14,822 nt of DNA from Phenylobacterium sp. (GTDB lineage: Bacteria > Pseudomonadota > Alphaproteobacteria > Caulobacterales > Caulobacteraceae), in NCBI GenBank assembly GCA_025350885.1, contig JANXXA010000498.1:1-14822 (forward strand), in the 5' to 3' direction. How positions within the stretch are numbered: the stretch's first letter is position 1; the number at the start of each line of letters is the position of its first letter. Below the pieces are notes generated by a model that saw nothing but the letters and a program-made list of their open reading frames with translations, did no database searches and was not told where the DNA came from. Positions 7,359 to 14,822 of this stretch are shown piece by piece. The translations under genes were made by a program, and so were the position numbers.

Positions 7359-7886
7359 TCAGGCCGTCGGCTGTTGGGCGCCCGCCAGGAAGTCCATCTT
7401 GCCCAGCGGCACGCCCTGGTGGCGCAGGATCGCGTAGGCGGTGGTCACGTGGAACAGGAAGTTGGGCATCGAGAAGGTCAGCAGGAAGCTCTGGCCGGTG
7501 AACTCCATGGTCCGCCCGGGGAAGGTCAGCACCACCTGGCGTCCCTCCTGGCCGTCAACCTGATCGCGCTTGACGCTCTCGACGAAGGCGATGGTCCTGG
7601 CGATGCGTTCCTTCAATTCCGCGAAGGTGGTCTCGGTGTCGGGCATGGCGGGGGCCTCAACCCCAGCCAGCCGCGCGGCGCCGCTCTTGGCCGCGTCGCT
7701 GGCGAACTGAATCTGGCGGGTGAAATTGCCCATCCCGTGGCCGAGGCTGGCCTCGGCAAGGGTCGAGAGCTCGATGTGCTCCGCGGCGGCGTGGGTCTGG
7801 GCCTTGTCCAGGAAATGGCTGAGGTTCTTCAGCATGGTCAGATAGATCGAGATTGAGGCGTCGTAGAGCGACAGGGACAAAGGCAT
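7359..7886 (-). CDS. DUF1993 family protein
   Basis: A 175-residue protein with the family's opening pattern (LSLYDASISIYLTMLKNLSHFLDKAQTHA) and the later motifs GMGNFTRQIQFASDAAK and FSMPNFLFHVTTAYAILRHQGVPLGKMDFL. The family is thought to form a DinB-like four-helix bundle, but its activity is unknown and I do not propose one. No signal peptide, so it is probably cytoplasmic. The ATG at 7886 is used because the sequence upstream of it (RAQRAHLLTTRAPSPWR) does not look like the family; GGAGA just before it is closer than usual. It follows the M19 dipeptidase gene by 68 bases on the same strand and could be the third gene of that unit, although a GGGCCC-GTT-GGGCCC hairpin (7922-7936) lies in the gap. 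Confidence 0.88.
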   Translation of the reverse strand: MPLSLSLYDASISIYLTMLKNLSHFLDKAQTHAAAEHIELSTLAEASLGHGMGNFTRQIQFASDAAKSGAARLAGVEAPAMPDTETTFAELKERIARTIAFVESVKRDQVDGQEGRQVVLTFPGRTMEFTGQSFLLTFSMPNFLFHVTTAYAILRHQGVPLGKMDFLAGAQQPTA

Positions 7887-7954
7887 TCTCCAGGGCGAAG
7901 GGGCTCGCGTGGTCAGCAGATGGGCCCGTTGGGCCCGCCGCGCCAGAGGCCGGA

Positions 7955-9114
7955 TCAAATCCGCGCGCGATCCGGGGTCAGGGTTGCGCCGGCGGCCATC
8001 AGGCGCAGGAAGTTGCCGCCCATCACCTTGGCGACGTCAGCTTCGCCGAGGCCGCGCGCCAGCAGGGCCGCGGGGATCAGCGGCCACTGCGCATAGTCGG
8101 CGAACACCGGCATGAAATTGGCGTCCATGTCGGTGCCGATGGCCACATGATCGACGCCCACCGCCTCGATCAGCCGCAGGATCGAGACGATCCAGTCAGC
8201 CGCCGTCTTCTGGCCGATGCCGGAGGGGACCGAGCCGACGATCCCGCCGGCCCGGGTCACCAGCCGCGCGTGCTCGACGCTGACCAGGCGCGGGTGGTCG
8301 ATATCGGGGCGCTTGAGGTTGGTGTGCGAGATCATCATCGGCCGCGTCGAGATCGCCACCGCATCGCGGGTGACGCCGAACGAGGCGTGGGCCAGATCGA
8401 CGATCACGCCAGCGCGGTTCATCTCGCGCACGATGTCGCGGCCGAGCGGGGTCAGGCCGGGGAAGCGTGGGGCCTCGGTCTGCGGGTCGCCGATCTGGTT
8501 GGGATGGTAGTGGACGATGGTGATCGATCGAACGCCGTCGGCGCGGGCGGCGTGGACGCGCTCGAGCCGGTCTTCGATGAAGTCGCCCCCCTCGACGGCG
8601 AACACCGCGGCGGTCCGGTGAGCCTTGAGCGCCCTGTCGATGTCGCCGGGCGTGCGGCCGGCGGCCGCCTGGCCGTTGCTCACCATGGCCTTGAGCACGC
8701 CGATCTGGCGGCGATAGTCGGCCCAGGCCTCGCCCGGTTCGAACTCGCGGGCCGCGCCCAGCCCGCCGGTCCGGGTCGGCTCCAGCAGGACGGCGTCGGC
8801 GACACAGTTGAACAGGGCCGCCGTGACCTGGCCCGAGGCCATGGCGGCCAGCACCTTGGCCTCGAACGGCGCGCCCATGGCCCGGGTGGTGGCGTTCTGG
8901 CGGGTCAGGTCGCGCAGGAAGAACCGGCCCGGATGGGCGTGGATGTCCACCGATGGATGTTTCGCCAGCACGGCCCTTCCAGCCTCGATCTGGGCTTCGG
9001 TGAGACTGAGCCCGGTTCCCCCGCCCTGGGCGTCGAAGATGGCCTTCTGCGCCGCCGCCGGCCAAGCGGCCAGGCTCGCGCCCAGACTTGCCAGGATCGC
9101 GCGGCGCGACAGGT

Positions 9115-9118
<4 letters not shown>
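7955..9118 (-). CDS. Exported dipeptidase, peptidase family M19 (membrane/renal dipeptidase type)
   Basis: A zinc dipeptidase of 387 residues with a TIM-barrel fold. The N-terminus MNLSRRAILASLGASLAAWP continues AAAQ and contains a twin-arginine-like SRRAIL followed by a hydrophobic stretch and AAA|Q, so export, possibly by Tat, is likely. Metal-site residues in family order: DIHAHPG (H60, and H62 in place of the usual Asp), AVEGG (E176), DLAHAS (H244), ISHTN (H265), and IGTDMDANF (D330). The C-terminal KVMGGNFLRLM is also typical. Related enzymes hydrolyse dipeptides, including some with D-residues or beta-amino acids. The start codon overlaps the stop of the aminotransferase gene (ATGA), showing translational coupling, which suggests a shared pathway in peptide or amino acid use. 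Confidence 0.92.
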
Positions 9119-10443
<1,325 letters not shown>

Positions 10444-10531
10444 GGGCCCCGCCTTTGCGCCGCAGGAAATCAGGTTCGCGGCGGTCCCGCCAGATGATTG
10501 AGCCGCGCCCAGTTTAGGCCTTGCGCGGCAC

Positions 10532-10552
10532 GCGCCGGCGAATCGGCGGCGC
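10532..10552. promoter_or_regulatory. 21-bp palindrome centred on a GANTC site in the divergent control region
   Basis: GCGCCG (10532-10537) and CGGCGC (10547-10552) are perfect arms; inside, CGAATCG is also symmetric and only one pair (G/G) fails, so nine of ten pairs match. The centre is GAATC (10540-10544). It lies between the divergent aminotransferase and regulator genes, 40 bases before the regulator ATG, a normal place for an operator of that regulator. Confidence 0.45.
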
Positions 10553-10592
10553 AGTCCACGCCTTCTTAGGGTTTTCGCGGGAAACCAGGAGG

Positions 10593-11495
10593 ATGACGAC
10601 GCCGTTCTCCGAGAACCTGCGGCTGGTCCTGAAGCTGCTGTCGATGAGCAGCGCCAAGCTTGCCTCCGAGCTGGAGACGGACAAGTCGGTGGTCAGCCGC
10701 TGGCTCGCCGGCGCGGTCCAGCCTTCGGCCCACAACCTGTCACGCCTGTCAGCTATGGTGGCGACCCGCCTGCCGGGCTTTCGCACCCTCGACTGGGAGC
10801 GCGACCCCGAAAGCCTCGCGCAGATGTTTGGGGCCGAGCCGGGAGCGTTCGCCACGATGCTCGCCCAGCGGCCGTCGCCGGGCCTGCCGCTCGCCATCTG
10901 GGACCTGATGATCGCCGGCGCGTCGGTGCGTGGGGCCGCCTACGAGGGCTTCTTCCGCTCCACTCGCGCCCATCCCGCCATGCCCGGCCGCTTCGTCCAC
11001 GACCACGGAATGATCCGCCGCGACGAGATCGGTCTCCTGCGCCTGTCGATGGGCACCGGCGGAACCCAAGTCAGCGGCTGGATGCTGCCGCTGCACAACC
11101 AGCTGTTCTCGATCGCCTGCGACGTCACCAGCGGGGTGTTGCTGTTCGGCATCTTCAATGGCGTCGGCACCTCGCGGGTCGACGTGTTCGACGGCCTGAC
11201 CCTGACGCCCAGCCTGGACGCAGGGCGCACGCCGACGGCCATGGCGATGATCTGCGAGCGGGTCGCCGACCTGACCGGCGACCGCGCGACCGACGACGCC
11301 AAGCACGCCGAGTTCGCCGCGCGCAATCCGCTGGCCCCGGAAGGGTCTATCCCCGAACATATCCGCACCCATCTCGACCGCGACTTCGGCCCCAGCGAAC
11401 TGGCCGCCGGCCGCGACTGGCTGCTCAGCATGCCGCTGGGCCGATCGCTCAGCCGCGGGCCGCTTTTCGACGCCGGCGCGCCCACTGGCGCATAG
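10593..11495 (+). CDS. HTH-type transcriptional regulator with unrecognised C-terminal domain
   Basis: The 300-residue protein begins with a lambda-repressor-like helix-turn-helix (about 6-60): SSAKLASELETDKSVVSRWL followed by AGAVQPSAHNLSRLS, a good Cro/CI-type DNA-binding pattern. Residues about 95-285 form a separate region (RGAAYEGFFRSTRAHP, GLLRLSMGT, LFSIACDVTSGVLLFGIFNG) that may sense a ligand, but I recognise no family. The frame opens upstream with a TTG at 10521, but the ATG at 10593 has the more natural start. It is odd that AGGAGG (10587-10592) touches this ATG with no spacing, and a GTTTTC-GCG-GGAAAC inverted repeat (10571-10585) lies just before. Its divergent placement suggests it controls the aminotransferase-dipeptidase unit and itself. 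Confidence 0.85.
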   Translation: MTTPFSENLRLVLKLLSMSSAKLASELETDKSVVSRWLAGAVQPSAHNLSRLSAMVATRLPGFRTLDWERDPESLAQMFGAEPGAFATMLAQRPSPGLPLAIWDLMIAGASVRGAAYEGFFRSTRAHPAMPGRFVHDHGMIRRDEIGLLRLSMGTGGTQVSGWMLPLHNQLFSIACDVTSGVLLFGIFNGVGTSRVDVFDGLTLTPSLDAGRTPTAMAMICERVADLTGDRATDDAKHAEFAARNPLAPEGSIPEHIRTHLDRDFGPSELAAGRDWLLSMPLGRSLSRGPLFDAGAPTGA

Positions 11496-11520
11496 TCCCC
11501 AGAGGTCCGAGGGAGCTCGA

Positions 11521-12339
11521 TCAGGGCGCGGCGCGGACCGGGGTGATCGGCTGCACTTCGATGTCGCGGAAGGCGATGGGATGGCCCTCGCTCTGCAAGG
11601 CGATATAGCCGTCGGTAAGCGCCAGAACCCCGCCGCGCTCGGCGATCAGCGGCTTTGCATCGCGGTCGAGCGGATCGAGCTCCAGCCCGACATAGCGGTG
11701 CACCACCTGGCCGTTGATCTTATGCATGACCTCGCCGCTGGCGCTGACCTCGAGCTCGAGCCGGGTCCAGGTCCCGTTGGGAACGGTCGGGCCGCTGGAG
11801 GTCACGCAGTGGGTCGTCGCCAGCACGCCGCCGATGGTCAGGTTGGTCCCCGGCGAGCAGACCGATCCCGTCGGCCGCGGACCCGGGCCGTCCGGCCCCA
11901 GGATCTGGAATTCGAATGAGACCGGGAACTGCTGATTGAGGCCCATGCTCTGCGGGCGCTGAGCGTGGAACATCACGCCGCTGTTGCTGTGTGCCCAGGC
12001 GGGTGCGTCGGCGATGCCCGGCTCCAGCAGGCGGTAGCTCAGCCGCAGCCGGTAAGCGCTGAAGGGGGTCTTGTAGAACAGGTGACCAAATTGGCCGGCG
12101 AACCGGTCATACCCGGCATAGGAGACGGTGATCGCCCCATCGCGCACGACGAAGGTCTGCCGGTAGTTCTCACCCAGCGCATGTCCAGTGATCTTCGGCG
12201 TCCAGCCGTCCAGCGTCCGTCCGTCGAAGAGGGGTCGCCACGGCGCCTCGGCCTTGCGCATCGACGGCGCATGGGCGCAGGCTGCAAGCACCATACAGAC
12301 ACTGACCGCCAGCGCCGCGCGCCATCCCCGACTGACCAT
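11521..12339 (-). CDS. DUF1080 lipoprotein, 3-keto-disaccharide hydrolase-like
   Basis: A 272-residue exported protein of the DUF1080 (3-keto-disaccharide hydrolase) family with a concanavalin-like beta-sandwich. The signal MVSRGWRAALAVSVCMVLAAC has lipobox LAAC with Cys 21, so it is anchored in a membrane. Family motifs: PLFDGRTLDGWTPK (36-49), HSNSGVMFHAQ (117-127), FEFQILG (142-148), NGTWTRLELEV (188-198), INGQVVHRY (208-216) and the closing IALQSEGHPIAFRDIEVQPI (246-265). The ATG at 12339 has GGGGAGG six bases upstream; the frame continues far upstream through antisense of the next gene, which is not coding. Divergent from the GMC dehydrogenase genes (126-base gap). Family members hydrolyse 3-keto-glucosides, which the neighbouring dehydrogenase could supply. 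Confidence 0.9.
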   Translation of the reverse strand: MVSRGWRAALAVSVCMVLAACAHAPSMRKAEAPWRPLFDGRTLDGWTPKITGHALGENYRQTFVVRDGAITVSYAGYDRFAGQFGHLFYKTPFSAYRLRLSYRLLEPGIADAPAWAHSNSGVMFHAQRPQSMGLNQQFPVSFEFQILGPDGPGPRPTGSVCSPGTNLTIGGVLATTHCVTSSGPTVPNGTWTRLELEVSASGEVMHKINGQVVHRYVGLELDPLDRDAKPLIAERGGVLALTDGYIALQSEGHPIAFRDIEVQPITPVRAAP

Positions 12340-12465
12340 CCAGGCCTCCCCTCGATCCTGCTGGCCCCGTCCGGCCGGCGTCAGCGCCAGCTTGAAGTGT
12401 AATCGACGCCGTGGAAACCTCGTGGCCAAATCAGCGGCGGCCTGCTGCGGCGACGGGAGAGCGAT
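12340..12465. promoter_or_regulatory. Divergent control region between the hydrolase and dehydrogenase genes
   Basis: This 126-base gap must hold the promoters of both directions. It contains the ribosome sites of both genes (GGGGAGG for the hydrolase, GGGAGA for the dehydrogenase) and a CCGGCCGG palindrome near 12372. I see no convincing -35/-10 pair and no clear long palindrome, so no promoter is called. Confidence 0.4.
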
Positions 12466-14193
12466 GTGGCCAACCTGAACAACCGAGCGCGCCCGGAAAA
12501 CACCTACGACGCCATCGTCGTCGGCAGCGGCATGACCGGCGGCTGGGCGGCCAAGGAACTGACCGAAAAGGGGCTGAAGACCCTGGTGCTGGAGCGCGGA
12601 CCGATGGTCCGCCACATCACCGACTATCCCACCGCCATGACCGACCCGTGGGACATGCAATATCCTGGAGGCCGGCTGCCGCCGGACGAGGTCAAGGCCC
12701 ACTACCCGGTGCAGAACCGCACCGGCTACGCGCTCACCGAATACACCAAGCACTTCTTCGTCCGCGACGACCAGGATCCCTATACTGAAACCAAGCCCTA
12801 CGACTGGATCCGCGGCTACCAAGTCGGCGGCCGGTCGCTGCTGTGGAGCCGCCAGTGCTACCGGCACGCACCGATCGACTTCGAGGCCAACGCCCGCGAA
12901 GGCGTCGGCATCGACTGGCCGATCCGCTATCCGGAGCTCGCGCCCTGGTATGACTATGTCGAGCGCTTCATCGGCGTCAGCGGCCAGGCGGAGGGCCTGC
13001 CGCACCTGCCCGACGGGGTCTTTCAGCCGCCGATGGAAATGAACTGCGTGGAACTGGCGTTCAAGGCCAGGTCCGAGGCCCGCTACCCGGAGCGGCGGGT
13101 GACCATGGGTCGCGCCGCCCACCTGACCGCGCCGACCGAGGAACAGAAGGCGCTGGGCCGCGGCCAGTGCCAGCACCGCAACATGTGCATGCGCGGCTGC
13201 CCGTTCGGGGCCTATTTCTCGTCGAACTCGGCGACCCTGGTGGCAGCTGAGCGCACCGGCAACCTGAAGATCCGCCCCGCCTCGATCGTCACCTCGCTGA
13301 TCTTCGACCCGGCCAAGGGCAGGGCGCGGGGCGTCCGCGTGCTTGACGCCAACACCGGCGAGGAGACCGAGTTCTATGCCGAGGTGGTGTTCCTCTGCGC
13401 CTCGACGCTGAATACAACCTGGGTGATGCTGAACTCCACCAGCAAGCGGTTCCCCAACGGCTTCGGCAACGACAGCGACCAGCTTGGCCGCAACCTGATG
13501 GACCACCACCTGGGGGTGGGCGCCAGCGCCGACGCGCCGGGCTATCAGGAGATGTACTATTCGGGCCGGCGACCGAACGGCATCTATGTGCCCCGGTTCC
13601 GCAACCTTGGCGACAAGGCCAGCGCGCGCGGCGACTACACCCGTGGTTTCGGCTATCAGGGCGGGGCGGGGCGCACCGGCTGGAACCGCAACGCCGCCGG
13701 TTTCGGCGCCGGGCGCAAGGCCGCGCTCAGCCAGCCCGGACCCTGGGCGATCCGGCTGGGCGGCTTCGGCGAGACCCTGCCCTATGCCGACAACCGCGCG
13801 ACGCTCAACCACGCCGTGAAGGATCAGCACGGCCTGCCGACGCTCAGCCTGGATGTCTCGATCCGCGAGAACGAGCACGCCATGCGCCGCGACATGCAGG
13901 TCGCTGCCGCCGAGATGCTGGAGGCGGCGGGCTTCAAGAATGTGCGCGGGTACGACGCCGGCTATTCACCCGGCAACGGCATCCACGAGATGGGCGCCGC
14001 GCGCATGGGACGCGATCCGAAGACCTCGGTGCTCAATGCCCACAATCAGGTGCATGGCTGTCCCAACGTCTACGTTACCGACGGCTCGGCGATGGTCTCG
14101 GCCTCCTGCGTGAACCCGTCGCTGACCTACATGGCGCTGACCGCGCGCGCGGTGGACCATGCGGTGAGCCAGCGTCGAAGGGGAGACCTCTGA
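12466..14193 (+). CDS. GMC flavoprotein dehydrogenase, glucoside 3-dehydrogenase/gluconate 2-dehydrogenase-like large subunit
   Basis: A FAD enzyme of 575 residues that should oxidise a sugar or glycoside alcohol and pass electrons to a cytochrome. YDAIVVGSGMTGGWAAKEL (14-32) with GSGMTGG is the FAD-binding Rossmann motif; GGRSLLWSRQCYR (121-133) is the flavin-contact loop; GIHEMG (H507) and CVNPSLTYMAL (N550) supply the catalytic His/Asn pair. QCQHRNMCMRGCPFGA has Cys at 235, 241 and 245, a CX5CX3C pattern like the [3Fe-4S] site of bacterial FAD glucose dehydrogenases. The GTG start follows GGGAGA by five bases. There is no signal peptide of its own; export probably rides on the Tat signal of the next gene, whose ATG overlaps this stop by one base (TGATG). 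A strict gluconate substrate is possible but less likely beside a DUF1080 gene. Confidence 0.92.
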   Translation: MANLNNRARPENTYDAIVVGSGMTGGWAAKELTEKGLKTLVLERGPMVRHITDYPTAMTDPWDMQYPGGRLPPDEVKAHYPVQNRTGYALTEYTKHFFVRDDQDPYTETKPYDWIRGYQVGGRSLLWSRQCYRHAPIDFEANAREGVGIDWPIRYPELAPWYDYVERFIGVSGQAEGLPHLPDGVFQPPMEMNCVELAFKARSEARYPERRVTMGRAAHLTAPTEEQKALGRGQCQHRNMCMRGCPFGAYFSSNSATLVAAERTGNLKIRPASIVTSLIFDPAKGRARGVRVLDANTGEETEFYAEVVFLCASTLNTTWVMLNSTSKRFPNGFGNDSDQLGRNLMDHHLGVGASADAPGYQEMYYSGRRPNGIYVPRFRNLGDKASARGDYTRGFGYQGGAGRTGWNRNAAGFGAGRKAALSQPGPWAIRLGGFGETLPYADNRATLNHAVKDQHGLPTLSLDVSIRENEHAMRRDMQVAAAEMLEAAGFKNVRGYDAGYSPGNGIHEMGAARMGRDPKTSVLNAHNQVHGCPNVYVTDGSAMVSASCVNPSLTYMALTARAVDHAVSQRRRGDL

Positions 14194-14756
14194 TGGCCAC
14201 CTCAGCCGGGCCAAATCGGCGCGAGGCCTTCACCGGCTTTGCCTTGACCATGGGGGTGCTGTCGTTCGGCCTGGCGCAACCGGTCGCGGCGCAGGGGCTG
14301 GCCCAGGCGGTGGTGTGGGCGGCCGTCGCCCTGACGCCGGCGCAGGCGCGCGCCCTGGACGCCGCCGCCGAACAGATCATGCCGGCCACCGACACGCCCG
14401 GCGCGCGGGCCGCGGGCGTTCCGCAATTCGTTGACCGCGCCATCGCAGGCTGGTGCGACAAAGCCCAGGCGGCCCGGCTGCGCGGCGGCCTCGACGGCCT
14501 GGACACCGACGCCCGCGCGGCGCACGGCAGCGCCTTCGCCGACCTCACCCCGGCCCAGCAGACAGCAATCCTGGCCGGCTACGACAGCTCAGGGGCCAGC
14601 CAGCGGCCGTTCTTCCTGACGCTGCGGGAGCTGATCACCATCGGCTATTTCACGTCCAAACCGGGGGCGACGGTGGCCCTGCGCTATGACCCGATCCCCG
14701 GTCCCTACTACGGCTGCGTCCCGCTCAAGGAGATCGGCCGCGCCTGGGCGCTGTGA
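14193..14756 (+). CDS. Gluconate 2-dehydrogenase subunit 3 family protein (small subunit of the GMC dehydrogenase)
   Basis: A 187-residue partner of the flavoprotein before it. The N-terminus has a twin-arginine motif, NRREAFTGFALTMG (8-21), then a hydrophobic stretch and VAAQ, so the folded complex can be sent to the periplasm by Tat. LTPAQARALDAAAEQIMPATDTPGA (47-71) opens the family domain, and RELITIGYFTSKPGA (145-159) with PYYGCVPL (171-178) closes it. In this family the small subunit is needed for maturation and transport of the GMC subunit. The ATG shares its A with the TGA of the upstream gene and GGGGAG lies nearby, so translation is coupled. No cytochrome c gene follows; the next frame is on the other strand. 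Confidence 0.92.
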   Translation: MATSAGPNRREAFTGFALTMGVLSFGLAQPVAAQGLAQAVVWAAVALTPAQARALDAAAEQIMPATDTPGARAAGVPQFVDRAIAGWCDKAQAARLRGGLDGLDTDARAAHGSAFADLTPAQQTAILAGYDSSGASQRPFFLTLRELITIGYFTSKPGATVALRYDPIPGPYYGCVPLKEIGRAWAL

Positions 14757-14775
14757 TCGCACAAGCAGGCGTCGA

Positions 14776-14822
14776 TCAGGCGCTGGCCGCGGCGCTCGGA
14801 CGCTCCTTGACCCGGGCGAACC
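14776..14822 (-). CDS. C-terminal end of a glutathione S-transferase-like protein (cut by window edge)
   Basis: Only the last 14 codons are inside the window, reading FARVKERPSAAASA and a TGA stop at 14778-14776. The pattern W/F-x-RV-K-x-RPS-x-x-A is what glutathione S-transferases usually end with, but 14 residues cannot prove it. It converges with the dehydrogenase small-subunit gene, 19 bases apart. Confidence 0.4.
   Translation of the reverse strand, partial: FARVKERPSAAASA

Noticed and set aside
6510..7856. A 448-codon plus-strand frame
   Set aside because: Antisense to the oxidase and DUF1993 genes, both certain; no family features and no ribosome site.
7922..7936. GGGCCC-GTT-GGGCCC as a terminator after the dipeptidase gene
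   Set aside because: The stem is only six pairs, no T-run follows, and GGGCCC is self-complementary by chance often in such GC-rich DNA; kept only as a remark.
11521..13878. A single minus-strand open frame of 785 codons
   Set aside because: Only its last 272 codons are the DUF1080 gene. The rest is antisense to the GMC gene, kept open by high GC, with low-complexity His/Gly/Val-rich sequence and no family match.
14753..14822. A plus-strand frame continuing after the small-subunit gene (GTG ATC GCA ...)
   Set aside because: It is open to the window edge but very short and Ala-rich; the minus-strand reading with a transferase-like ending is more convincing.

Overview
The window looks like chromosomal DNA of a GC-rich alphaproteobacterium, most likely Caulobacteraceae (Caulobacter or Phenylobacterium type). 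The basis is the order rpmH-rnpA-yidC-yihA followed by argB and a HAD pyrimidine 5'-nucleotidase, the very high third-position GC, the frequent GTG starts, and a scarcity of GANTC sites in genes with several in intergenic DNA, as expected where the CcrM methylase is active. The assignment is inference; no rRNA or other marker is present.

Left part (1-5980): the minus strand carries housekeeping genes. rpmH, rnpA, yidC and yihA form one tight transcription unit behind a clear promoter at 5637-5665. argB and a HAD nucleotidase form a second unit with its own candidate promoter at 1175-1203. A plus-strand gene for an exported amidohydrolase of the prolidase/imidazolonepropionase-like type sits between yihA and argB and separates the two units. 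A 14-bp perfect palindrome lies on the argB -10 region.

Middle part (5980-11500): a small lipoprotein of unknown function converges on a complete alternative oxidase, a cyanide-insensitive quinol oxidase that is uncommon in bacteria. Further right, a minus-strand unit holds a class III omega-aminotransferase of the beta-alanine:pyruvate type, an exported M19 dipeptidase translationally coupled to it by an ATGA overlap, and a DUF1993 protein. Divergent from it is a gene for a HTH regulator with an unrecognised C-terminal domain. The simplest reading is peptide or omega-amino acid use under local control.

Right part (11520-14756): an exported DUF1080 lipoprotein (3-keto-disaccharide hydrolase-like) is divergent from a two-gene unit encoding a GMC flavoprotein with a Cys cluster and a Tat-signal gluconate 2-dehydrogenase subunit 3-type protein. 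Together these resemble a periplasmic glucoside 3-dehydrogenase plus the hydrolase for its 3-keto product. The cytochrome c subunit expected for such an enzyme is not in the window. The last 47 bases appear to be the end of a glutathione S-transferase-like gene on the minus strand.

The most unusual non-coding signal is a pair of 21-bp imperfect palindromes (7328-7348 and 10532-10552), each centred exactly on a GANTC site, which could be methylation-sensitive operators. I saw no tRNA, rRNA, CRISPR array, insertion sequence or phage gene, and no clearly new multi-gene defence or mobile system.
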